This document shows positions 1 through 8,695 of a stretch of DNA of 64,000 nucleotides, piece by piece. The stretch is from Aurantiochytrium sp. KH105 (Eukaryota; Sar; Bigyra; Thraustochytrida; Thraustochytriidae). The translations under genes and the position numbers were made by a program. Positions within the stretch are counted from its first letter, which is position 1, and every line of letters begins with the position of its first letter. The notes under the pieces are model-generated. The model was not told where the DNA came from and searched no databases. It worked only from the letters and a program-made list of their open reading frames with translations. The stretch covers positions 1 through 64,000 of the forward strand of contig BGKB01000110.1 in NCBI GenBank assembly GCA_003116975.1, written 5' to 3'.

Positions 1-349
1 GTTTTCGGGATATACGCCATGGCTCTCGACTGGTCTCTGGTGAAAGAGAGAGGGAGAGGGAGAGGGAGGGAAAGAGAGAGGGAGGGAGGGAGAGAGAGTT
101 ATGGATTAGGGAAGCATGCCCGCCATCGATTCGCAAGTCAAAGAGATAATCAAGAGAAAAAAAAAGGAAAAGAGAAGTTGAGCTTGTGGAATAGGCGCAA
201 GCGAAAGGGCGCGAGCGCGTACTGTACACGAAAAGGACGGCGCCAAGCGCGTGCTCGCGCCACAACCTTCGTTTTCTGCTTGGTCCGTCATAGCCCGTCG
301 ATCCGTCGGCGAAAAAAAAATGTGTGGTACATGGGTGTCTGCTTTGCAT
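1..349. other. Gene-free flank with GA microsatellite
   Basis: A purine-only GAGAGG-type tract lies at about 45-100. The rest is the 3' flank of the minus-strand gene that ends at 350. The open frames here are produced by the GA repeat and resemble no protein I know. Confidence 0.6.
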
Positions 350-1198
350 CTATAATGCGGCGCTCGTGTTGACGACAAGAAGATTTTGGACACGATCCAT
401 GGCATGCACAGTGCCGAGGACCCGGCCTTGGATGTTTTGAACGGTGAAACCCTTTTCGTAGCGCGCGTGTGGCTTGGAATGCATGACCACGAGCGTTCCC
501 ATGGGCAGATTCCGCTGGTAGACAATAATCTTGCCTTGCTCGTCGTCAATGCCAATAATCACGCCTTTGCGGTACGGCTGGCCAACACGGTACTTGCGCA
601 CGTTTTTGCTGTTGAGGCAAGTGACCAAGCCGCTAAACTCGGTCGCAAGCTCAGGATAACTCTGTGCAATGTCCTGGAAATGACTGTTCGGATTATGAAG
701 ATCCTCGACGGGAATGGCGGGTGCGCCGCGATTAAGCTGGAACTCGGACGCCGTGCCAGCGCTCCTGGATCGACGCAACTCCGCCATTTGGTCCACATCC
801 ATGTACGATGACTGATGATCCGACTCTGGAAAGATCCCATTTTGCCCTGGACGAAAGTTGGTTTGCGGCCCGTCTGCGGCCATGTAATTGGTGAACTCGA
901 GCGAGCGCGAGCGGGACGCACGGTTCGTGGGGTCGCCGTTTTCGGCCCCAAAACCCTGAAAGCCGCCGAAGATGCCAACGTCGCTGCCAGCCGCGCCTGG
1001 CGCCATCGACACCGTCGTGGACACGCTCTCGCTGCGGTCCCCGCGCGAGGGCATGCCGTTCATTCCGTACATGGGGTTTCCGCTCAAGGCATCTGCCAGG
1101 AGCTCCTTGCCCGTCAGCGACAGGCGGTACCGAATCTGAAAGTATGGCCGCTCGGTATCCTCGGAGTACGCGCGCACCACGCGCTGCTGCTCCTGCAT
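350..1198 (-). CDS. Hypothetical protein, 282 aa
   Basis: The frame is complete from an ATG at 1198 to a TAG at 350. I do not recognise the family. The first third is Gly/Ser-rich and looks disordered, with an Arg/Ser-rich stretch (RRSRSAG, about residue 143) that could be a phosphorylation site. The last 120 residues look folded, with alternating hydrophobic beta-strand patterns (for example KGVIIGID and GKIIVYQ) that suggest a small beta-barrel, but no named fold can be assigned. It is divergent from the HMG/histone-fold gene that starts at 2217, so the two share about 1 kb of upstream DNA. Coding is supported by length, sustained codon bias and the absence of a better frame. Function is unknown. 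Confidence 0.7.
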   Translation of the reverse strand: MQEQQRVVRAYSEDTERPYFQIRYRLSLTGKELLADALSGNPMYGMNGMPSRGDRSESVSTTVSMAPGAAGSDVGIFGGFQGFGAENGDPTNRASRSRSLEFTNYMAADGPQTNFRPGQNGIFPESDHQSSYMDVDQMAELRRSRSAGTASEFQLNRGAPAIPVEDLHNPNSHFQDIAQSYPELATEFSGLVTCLNSKNVRKYRVGQPYRKGVIIGIDDEQGKIIVYQRNLPMGTLVVMHSKPHARYEKGFTVQNIQGRVLGTVHAMDRVQNLLVVNTSAAL

Positions 1199-2216
1199 CC
1201 TGCCTGGCGTCTACGCCCTCGCTGCACGCGCGGGCCGCCCCTCGCCGCGACGTTCGCGCGCTCGCTGGCTGGCTCGCTCGGGGACGGCCGGCGGCTTTGG
1301 GCCAACGACGTTCGCAGATCGATCGGCCGAACCCAGCCCCGCCTCTTCTCTCGCCTCGCCTCGCCTCGCGGCCGCCAGCGCCGCTGCGGCAGGGCGAGCC
1401 TCCCGCGGCCGCGCTCCCGCGCCGCGCGCGAGCCTTGCGCGCGAGCCTTGCGCGCGAGCGTCGCCGAGGCAGAGACGATGAAGATGAAGATGAAGATGAA
1501 AACGAAGATGCCGCTCGACGGCGATCCGACGTCGATTTCGATCCAGCCCCGCCCGCCAACCGCCCGGCCGCTCCCGCGCGCGCCGCCTGCGCTCCTGCCG
1601 CTGCTGTGCTCCGCTCTGCGTGCGCGTGCGTGCGTGCGTGCGCGGGCTCGCTGCCGGGCCGGAGAGGATTGATTGATTGATTGATTGATCGATCGATCGA
1701 TTGTGCACTTGCTTCGGCGGCCAGATGGAGAGAGAGAGAGGGAGAGAGAGGGGGAATGGACACTGGGCCGAGGCGCATTCCGCACTTGCACACCGCGTTT
1801 GGCCCACTTGCCGCCGCGGCTTTGGCCCACTTGCGGCCGCCACGAGGCGCAGCGGTACGTGCGGACTCTTTGTGCGTTGCGCATAGAGAGAGTGGGCCAG
1901 CGGGGGCGGCTGCGGCGGCGTTCGAAGGGGGAAAAGGAGGGGAAGGGGAGGTAGTGTAGGAGTTAGAGGAGAGACTTAGAGACGCAGGGTAGACCCAAAG
2001 AGGGGGGCAGGAAGCGGCGGGGGTAAGGGGGAGAATGGGGGAGGTGGGAAGGGGAAGGGGGTAGGGAGGGAGAGAGAAGAGGTCGTTAGGTTGGCGCCAA
2101 GATGGGCGAAAGAAGAAAGCAACGGAGACAGAGCCCGAGCGCGGCGAAGTTCTTGGACGTGCAGGCAGAGCGCAGAGCAGCACGCCCGGGGCGGAGAGGA
2201 GAGAGACGCGAGTACC
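1199..2216. promoter_or_regulatory. Divergent intergenic region with simple repeats
   Basis: This lies between two divergent genes and presumably holds both promoters; I could not place a TATA box. It has a GATGAA tract (about 1478-1512), a GATT/GATC tract (about 1669-1701), a GA tract (about 1727-1756) and a purine-rich stretch (about 1926-2085) just before the plus-strand start. Long frames here overlap each other on both strands and look like GC-rich noise. Confidence 0.5.
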
Positions 2217-3536
2217 ATGGTGGACGCCGACGTCGACGCGAATCACGAGTTTCAAGCAGGAGAAGAGGAAGACCAAGTGGCGATGGACGCGGAGGTCAAG
2301 GCAGGAGCGACTCCTGCTGGTGATCCTGCTGCTGCTGCTGCTGCTGCTAATGATGATGATGTGGAAGATGAAAATGCCACAGAAAAGGAGAAGGCCGCAG
2401 ATGACGGTGACGACGCTCAAGCTGAGAATAAAGACGTCGACGACAACGATTCTGCGAAGACTGTTGCGCTCAAAAAAGACCCGGGCGATCGAAAGCGCAC
2501 CGAGCGCAGCGGCGGAGACGGGGACGCGGTGAGCCCGAAGCGACGCAAGGCAATCGATGACGATGGAGCTGATGGCGAGGACGACCAGAAATCAAACGAA
2601 GAATCCCAAGATCATGAACAAAACATGGAAAATAATACCGACGATTTCGCTGGCGCCAAAGAAACCTGCATCGACAAAACCAATGTCGCGAGCGAAAGGG
2701 AGAGCCTTATCGATCATGAAGCCGAGGACATGAAGATTGATGATGATGGCGACGACAATGATGACAACATCGACGCCGAAATCGAAGAGTACCATGATTC
2801 TGGTGTCGATGGCGACTCCGGAACTGACGAAAATGGTCAGGAGGAGACAAACGAGGCATCAGAGCCCTCCGGTCTGCAGGAACCCAAGCGGCCACGCTCA
2901 AGCTATTTCCTGTACTTGGAGGAAAAGAGACGTGATATGGCGCATATGGCGCCGGGAAGCGCCTTGCCAGAAGGGTGCAAGTCGGTCAGCGACGCAACCA
3001 AGCTTTGGGCCATGCAGTGGCGTGCCATGAGCGATGAGGAGCGAAAGCCTTATAATGAGCGAGCTACACAGGAAAAGGAAACGTATGCGCGCGAACTCAA
3101 GGCCTTTCTTGACGCAGGTGGCGTTCAAAAGAAGGCCAAAAAGAAAGATGAACGAGACGCTGCAAATGATCGCTCTCTTCAGATCCCGCTGTCTGTCGTG
3201 TCGCGCATTGTCAAGCGTGATAAGGATGTGGGACGAGCCTCAAAGGATGCCTCGTTGGCGATCGCAAAGGCTACCGAGCTTTTTCTCGAGTTTGCAGCAG
3301 AGCAAACGATGCGGTTTGTCGAGCACAAGCGAAAGACCATTGCATACCGTCATTTGCGCAAAGCCATCGTCACTGGTGCCGAGTCACTCGAATTTCTCGC
3401 TCCAGATTTTCCCAAGCCGGTTGCCGAGGCCGCGGCATCGTCCAGACCTGGGGCCTCCCGTGTCCAGGCCCCGCCCCCCGAGCTTGATCACAGGCAAGCA
3501 CGAATTGGCCAGTTCTTTCAGGCCAAATCAACCTGA
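2217..3536 (+). CDS. HMG-box plus CHRAC15/POLE4-like histone-fold protein with C-terminal PIP box
   Basis: 439 aa from the ATG at 2217, which sits in a good context (taccATGg). The frame is open further upstream, but that part looks like leader. Residues 1-220 are acidic, Asp/Glu-rich and disordered. Residues about 222-298 form an HMG box (KRPRSSYFLYLEEKR at its start, W at the expected positions, then DEERKPYNERA). Residues about 319-400 form a CBF/NF-Y-type histone fold (IPLSVVSRIVK, AKATELFLEFAAE, then LEFLAPDFPK). That ending resembles CHRAC15 and POLE4 more than NF-YC. The last 13 residues contain QARIGQFF (427-434), a match to the PCNA-binding consensus Q-x-x-I/L-x-x-F-F. The likely role is nuclear, in chromatin replication or remodelling with a POLE3/CHRAC17-type partner; that role is inferred from the domains. 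No intron is seen. Confidence 0.88.
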   Translation: MVDADVDANHEFQAGEEEDQVAMDAEVKAGATPAGDPAAAAAAANDDDVEDENATEKEKAADDGDDAQAENKDVDDNDSAKTVALKKDPGDRKRTERSGGDGDAVSPKRRKAIDDDGADGEDDQKSNEESQDHEQNMENNTDDFAGAKETCIDKTNVASERESLIDHEAEDMKIDDDGDDNDDNIDAEIEEYHDSGVDGDSGTDENGQEETNEASEPSGLQEPKRPRSSYFLYLEEKRRDMAHMAPGSALPEGCKSVSDATKLWAMQWRAMSDEERKPYNERATQEKETYARELKAFLDAGGVQKKAKKKDERDAANDRSLQIPLSVVSRIVKRDKDVGRASKDASLAIAKATELFLEFAAEQTMRFVEHKRKTIAYRHLRKAIVTGAESLEFLAPDFPKPVAEAAASSRPGASRVQAPPPELDHRQARIGQFFQAKST

Positions 3537-4103
3537 CCCCGTCACGAGAAATAGAGAGAAAGAGGGGGAGAAAAGAGAGTGCACGCCCACTTACAGCGGT
3601 TTTGTGCGGCAAACGGGCCCGGCGCCCGCGCACTATGGTGCGTGTATGTATGTATACATACCAAGAGCAAGAGCCATTTGCAGTTTGCAAACCAAACATG
3701 TTGGTTTTTCCCTTCTTTAGTGTACCTTTCCTCACTTGCTTTTCGAGTTGTTGCAGGCCTAGGCGTCGTATAACATCATTTTCTTCAGGAGCTGCCTACC
3801 TTATTATTATTTTTTTCATGATGCTGATAAATTTGGGTTGCGCAGAGATCCGGTTGACAGAGTTCCTGCGTATATCTGATCCGCCGCTCACATTCTGACC
3901 AAGCAGATGGATGCTGTGTGACCTCGGCCATTGGAACCAAGCCAAGTTCGAGAGCGCGCACAGCGCGCGTGCGCGCAGGTATCACGGACAGCAGGAATCC
4001 TTGCCTCGGCGCGACGGAGCGCAGGCGCAAGGCGCAGCGCGGGGCGTCGCGCTGGCGGAAAAGCTTCGCAGCAACGTGACAAACGTGCAAAGACCGCAGC
4101 GCA
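3537..4103. other. Intergenic region between two plus-strand genes
   Basis: AT-richer than the flanking coding DNA, with T-rich stretches around 3705-3830 that fit a 3' UTR and spacer. No gene or repeat worth naming is seen. Confidence 0.5.
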
Positions 4104-5249
4104 ATGGACACCGCGCCTTCGCTCGGTCCTGCAGGAGGGGCGACAACAACCACAACGACTGCGTCCAGAGCCGTGACAGCAATGGATTCGTCGTCAGCGC
4201 TAGGGCGGCCGACGCGCAAATCCGTGCTGCGAGCAGCACGCAAACAGCGGCCGAGGATAGACAAGATTGTCCACGCGAGAGCGCTCGACAAATTCCTCGA
4301 CGCCAGGCCAGATGCGAGCGCCTCACTTCAGGCCGAGACCACCTTTGATGTTGGCACGCTCGCCAAGAATAGAAACTACTACCCCGACCCGGGCGCTGTC
4401 ACATTTCTCGAGCCCCCTGGCCAGGGCGGTATTATCGGCTCTGGGTCGCCCGGATGTCGGGCGAAGGACGGCGCCGATACGCTTATTGCCACGCGACATG
4501 CAGAACTCTTTGCCGAGGTCGACCGTCTCCTGCAAGAGGGTCCTCAAGGCGCTGATCACGAGCTCGTGGTGGAGACCGACGGGGATTTTCATCCATACAG
4601 GGGTGTGAGCCAACCGCAGCCCACACATTTGGCACGTCCCGTTTCGATGGGCGCTAATCTCGGCGACAAGCTCATAACACCCCAGGAACGACGTCTTGTG
4701 CATGAATTTGAAAAGAAGACCAAAATGGCCGAACAGCTCTTTCGCAAGGCCCAGAGCGATCGCGCGCGTGCTCTCGAGGTTCTGCGCACGCGATATCCAA
4801 ACGGCGTCCTTGGTGTCGACTCACCGAACAATCTCAAGTCTTCGATTTACGGGCATCGTGCCGAGCAGCTTGAGCGTGTTCGCGCACAAACAGCTGAAGT
4901 GCGTAAGCGACGCGCCGACAAAATCGCGTATCTGAGCGATAGTCGTGTGAGTCGCGGCTTTGATCTTCTCACACTCGAGACCGTCCCCGGAAACGATAGC
5001 GAGGATAATGGCTCTGAGCAAGCTCGCGGCGTGTTACCCATGTTTCAGAGTAGACGTCGTGTCGAGTCCGCGCCCGGGCGCAATCATAACACACATCAGC
5101 GACTCTTTGCACGGGAATTTATCCGGCCCAGGGGCGTGCGGCGTAATAAGGCGCTCATGCGCGACTTTGACATTGTCACCGGGGCTGCCATTCCAGAGAA
5201 GCATCGCCGTCCTTCAGATGGGCGCGTGCTTGCTCTCGATGTCATTTAA
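4104..5249 (+). CDS. Hypothetical protein, 381 aa, possibly flagellum-associated
   Basis: Single exon from an ATG at 4104 to a TAA at 5247-5249. No family is recognised with confidence. The N-terminus is Thr/Ala-rich and basic (about residues 1-60). The middle is helical and charged (about 190-290, for example FEKKTKMAEQLFRKAQSDR). The C-terminus has a short pattern, HQRLF...DFDIVTGA (about residues 330-362), of the kind found near the ends of several cilium/flagellum-associated proteins. That resemblance is weak and comes from memory of the pattern only. There are no membrane segments or signal peptide. Zoosporic stramenopiles carry flagella, so such a role is plausible but unproven. Confidence 0.7.
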   Translation: MDTAPSLGPAGGATTTTTTASRAVTAMDSSSALGRPTRKSVLRAARKQRPRIDKIVHARALDKFLDARPDASASLQAETTFDVGTLAKNRNYYPDPGAVTFLEPPGQGGIIGSGSPGCRAKDGADTLIATRHAELFAEVDRLLQEGPQGADHELVVETDGDFHPYRGVSQPQPTHLARPVSMGANLGDKLITPQERRLVHEFEKKTKMAEQLFRKAQSDRARALEVLRTRYPNGVLGVDSPNNLKSSIYGHRAEQLERVRAQTAEVRKRRADKIAYLSDSRVSRGFDLLTLETVPGNDSEDNGSEQARGVLPMFQSRRRVESAPGRNHNTHQRLFAREFIRPRGVRRNKALMRDFDIVTGAAIPEKHRRPSDGRVLALDVI

Positions 5250-5716
5250 AGTTCTTGACGTCGACTCATGCTTTCGACGCTACCCGATGCCATTGATGTC
5301 GTCGAGTGCTCTGAATGCCAAACAGTGCAATTGTCTCGTGTTCATGCCTTCTTTTTCAGACTTTAAAAATGTGATTGTGCAATTAGGCTACTTGCGATAG
5401 AACTCATGCCGATGACAGTACCAGCGTGAAGGTCTGCTTGCAACAGCAAAATCGCCGTCTTCGTTTCTGCTTTTGTTGCGTCAGTGTTGCTCGTTCCGCG
5501 ATGGATTGCAAGAAACGCCGTCGCTCGGCCAATCGCGTGCTCTCCAACGAGTCCGTCAGTAGGTATGTGTCAACAAGGTCAAAAAGAAAGAAGAGTTACC
5601 TGCGTCACACTGTGGCTCCACGCCGCCGAGAGAGAGAGAGAGAGAGGCTACTGACTTCAAGTCCTACCAATCATTTTCTGTGTTCAACAAAATCATCATC
5701 GTCGTCAAATGCTATA
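5250..5716. other. Convergent intergenic region
   Basis: This separates the 3' ends of the plus-strand gene ending at 5249 and the nucleoporin gene ending at 5717. It carries a short GA run (about 5629-5647). A plus-strand frame here is the antisense shadow of the nucleoporin gene. Confidence 0.5.
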
Positions 5717-7351
5717 CTATCGGGCGCCTGGCGCGTGGACCTTGCGTTTGATAATTTCCAAGTCGCGCATGTCGCGCTTAACAATATCCATCAGCTTGGC
5801 AATGCCCTCTCGTTGCAATTCGAAAAAGTTGAAGAGCGCCTCTTGGTCTTGCTCTTGCATCACATTGTTGGCCTGACGCAGGTCGCCCGAGCCAAAACCC
5901 TTGGCATCCTGATAGTCCTCAAGCTCGAGCTGCGTAACAATCTGCGTGAGCTGTGCGCGGCAGCCCCGTGGGTCTCCCATGGCCCGATCGAGGCGATCAA
6001 GTCGCTCTGCGTATTGCAACTCGGCCTGGGAACGCCCACCGCGTTGGGGAATGGCCTGCAACCGTTCGAGGCGTCCGAGAGCGCGAATGAGGCGGTGCTT
6101 GAGCCGCACATGTTCATGGCGACACTGCTCGATCTGTTCCTCAAAGCCTTGGCCCGCATCCATTCGCAGCCAGAGCGCAGCGTGCTGCTCGCTGGTCTTT
6201 GCTTCGTCTGCTTTTGTCTCGTTTGCTGGAATAAGGGCCAGAGCGTTCGACCCATTGGCGGACGACGCACTGCCTCCGCTTGCAGCAGAAGGGGAAGGGC
6301 CAAGCATCTCGAGCTGCGACCGAACATAGGCAGCTTGCGCTTCGACGCGCTTGTGAAGTGCCTCGACACCCACGATTGGAGTGGGCACCCAATTCATGGG
6401 ATCTGGGTTGTTATCCTCGGCGCGCTGATAGTCTCGCTGGTCAAGCCACGGGTTGTTTTGCAAGATCATCCGTTTGCGTTGCGCCTTGATGTAGTCAACT
6501 TGGCTGAGAGAGATTGCACCTGCATGCACCATGAGCTCGGGTGCCATGCCAATAACCTCGTACAACATTGTCTGAAAACGGCTACCTTGGCCAACGTGGT
6601 AGGCGTTGTACACGCTCGAGAGCTCGCGGTACCACCATGGTGCGGCCCCGAGTTGGTTTTGCAATTGGTTCATGTTATCCATTTGCTGTTGTTGCGGTTG
6701 CTGCTGCTGCTGCTGTTGAAACGCTTGTTGGTTTCCAAAGGCGCCAGCCGTACCCGTGTTTCCAAAGAGGCCCCCGCCCGAGTTGGTGTTCGTGTTGCCA
6801 AAAAGACCGCCTCCGCCCGTATTCGGTGTATTTGAGCTGCCAAAGAGGCCGCCGGAGCTGCCCGTGTTGTTATTCGAGTTACCGAAGAGGCCTCCGCCAC
6901 CCGAATTATTCGCAGTATTGCCGCCACCGCCGCCGCCAAAGAGACCACCGCCGCTGGTGGCATTGGTATTGGTACTGCCAAAGAGACCTCCTCCGCCGTT
7001 GTTGTTTGTGGTGTTGCCCCCGCCAAAGAGGCCACCTCCGCCATTGTTGTTGTTGTTGTTGTTACTGTTGCCAAAGAGGCCGCCACCGCCGCCAGTATTG
7101 GTGTTGCTAGTATTGCTGCTGCCAAAAAGGCCACCGCCGGTATTGGTGTTGCTGGTGTTGCTGCTGCCAAAAAGACCTCCGCCGCTGTTGTTGTTGTTGT
7201 TGTTGCCACTGTTCCCGAAGAGCCCTCCGCTGCTGTTATTGTTGTTGTTGCTGCTGCTGTTGCCAAAGAGCCCACCGCCGCCGCCGTTGTTGTTGGAGGC
7301 GCCGCCAAAGAGCCCGCCTCCTCCGGACGACTGGGTGCCGCCGCCGAACAT
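5717..7351 (-). CDS. NUP54: FG nucleoporin, Nup54/Nup57 family
   Basis: 544 aa using the ATG at 7351 (MFGGG...). The frame extends eight codons upstream but without an ATG. Residues 1 to about 205 are a Gly/Asn-rich FG domain with about 13 GLFG motifs separated by poly-Asn/Gly spacers. A poly-Gln stretch follows (about 210-225). The C-terminal half is folded and resembles Nup54: a short alpha/beta segment (SRFQTMLYEVIGM), the Nup54-like NNPDPMNWVPTPIVGVEAL segment near residues 310-330, then long helices with coiled-coil character up to the end. In the family this protein joins Nup62 and Nup58 in the central-channel complex of the nuclear pore. GLFG-type rather than plain FG repeats recall yeast Nup57. 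The gene is divergent from the kinesin gene. Confidence 0.87.
   Translation of the reverse strand: MFGGGTQSSGGGGLFGGASNNNGGGGGLFGNSSSNNNNNSSGGLFGNSGNNNNNNSGGGLFGSSNTSNTNTGGGLFGSSNTSNTNTGGGGGLFGNSNNNNNNNGGGGLFGGGNTTNNNGGGGLFGSTNTNATSGGGLFGGGGGGNTANNSGGGGLFGNSNNNTGSSGGLFGSSNTPNTGGGGLFGNTNTNSGGGLFGNTGTAGAFGNQQAFQQQQQQQPQQQQMDNMNQLQNQLGAAPWWYRELSSVYNAYHVGQGSRFQTMLYEVIGMAPELMVHAGAISLSQVDYIKAQRKRMILQNNPWLDQRDYQRAEDNNPDPMNWVPTPIVGVEALHKRVEAQAAYVRSQLEMLGPSPSAASGGSASSANGSNALALIPANETKADEAKTSEQHAALWLRMDAGQGFEEQIEQCRHEHVRLKHRLIRALGRLERLQAIPQRGGRSQAELQYAERLDRLDRAMGDPRGCRAQLTQIVTQLELEDYQDAKGFGSGDLRQANNVMQEQDQEALFNFFELQREGIAKLMDIVKRDMRDLEIIKRKVHAPGAR
6720..7345 (-). repeat. Degenerate coding repeat array for the GLFG domain
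   Basis: About 13 units of roughly 35-50 bases, each encoding GLFG followed by Gly/Asn/Ser spacer codons, so the FG domain is a coding minisatellite. Two neighbouring units near 7095-7175 are nearly identical, which suggests recent unit duplication. Confidence 0.75.
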
Positions 7352-8695
7352 GGTCGCGCTAGCGCCGCGCAGCAAGAGCGCGCGGGCCCGAGGACGCGCG
7401 CGCGCGCACGCCGCCCGCGCGGGCTCGCGAGCTCGCTAACCGCGGGTCGTTCGGTCGGTCGTTCGTTCGTTCGTTCGTTCGTCCGTCTGGCGCGAGCTTC
7501 GCGTGCAGCTGTAGCTCGCGGGCGCCGGCGCGGGAGAGGCGCGGTCGCGGCCCGTCTGAGCGACGCGCGGCGCGGCGCAGCCCAGCGCGGCGCAGCGCAG
7601 CGCGGCGCAGCGGGAGCGCGGGCTTCGTTTGTTTGGGAGTCTGCGGTCGCCGCTTTCTCGCTGCCACCAGCGAGGATAGGATCGCGCCAAAGGGGCCTAT
7701 CTCGACTGCGATACGTCTCTTTTGCCAAGGGGAGCCTCGGTCGGGCCGAGGACAAGTCGCGTACGTGCGAAGTACATTGCGTGCATGCGAAGGGCTGGCT
7801 GCATCGAGCGGCAATGGAGGGAGTGATGGGAGAGTGCTTCCGCTCGCTGGCTTTTTTGGAGTAATTGTCGATGCTCTTTGGAAAGTTTTGGACATTTTCA
7901 TGAAATGAGAGGGTGCCGGCCGACCTTCTCGCGGAGGACCGTGCAGTTGTCCTGGCAGCAGACGTGCTACTGCACGAAAACGCAGTCTTTATGATCCGAG
8001 CTCGATGCGCTGCACTACAATGCACTCCGCTGCGCAAGCGCGCACGCACGCGACCGGGGCGAGCCGCCCAGCGCCCCCGGGGGTGCGCACGGGGACCGTT
8101 TCGGTCCTGTCATCGGGTGTGTACCATGTATTCGCCTTTGCGAGCCAAACGAAACTCCATGAAACGGCGGGAGCCCGGAGGTCTTTCTTTCATTCTTTCT
8201 CAGACGCCTGCCGCTGCGAGGCGCGCGCGCGGGCGCGGGCTCGGCGCTCCCGAGAGAGGGAGAGAATAGAGGGAGGGTGGGTCTTGGCCTGTGCTGGACT
8301 ACGGACGTCCAGCCAGCCAGCCAGGTGGCCGACTTTGGCGCCACGCGCGACGGGGTCCCACGCACGCAGTTCGCCACGTTACTTGCTTACTACAATGTCC
8401 GAAAAGTACAACCAGTAAATGAGGTCAAAAAGGGGGGGGGGGGGAGAGATTGGAGGAGGGAATAAAGTCGGCAGGCAATAAGTAACTCCAGCGGCAGCCG
8501 AGAAGGCAAACCTGGAACGCGGCGAGAAAAAGACGGCCTCAGAAAGGTCGAGTTGAGAGAGTCCATCCGGTTAGCTGGCTAGCTGGCTTGGTGGTCTACT
8601 CTCGCCCAGCTGCTTCGATTGATTGCACGCGGAGAAGCAAACTTGCAGAGACGCAAAGCGCTCCGCACGCTCAAAGCAGAGACTGCGCAAGCAGG
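7352..8695. promoter_or_regulatory. Divergent intergenic region between nucleoporin and kinesin genes
   Basis: Contains a TTCG run (about 7449-7482), a GCGCAGC-type run (about 7566-7612) and a G homopolymer (about 8431-8443). Long frames on both strands are compositional. The promoters of both genes must lie here, but I cannot place them. Confidence 0.45.

Noticed and set aside
732-2420. 562-codon minus-strand frame upstream of the first gene
   Set aside because: Runs antisense through the intergenic repeats and partly inside the first gene; poly-Ser and Arg/Ala low complexity produced by the repeats.
6756-7439. Plus-strand proline/lysine/leucine repeat frame (PKRPPP type)
   Set aside because: It is the antisense of the GLFG repeats of the nucleoporin gene.
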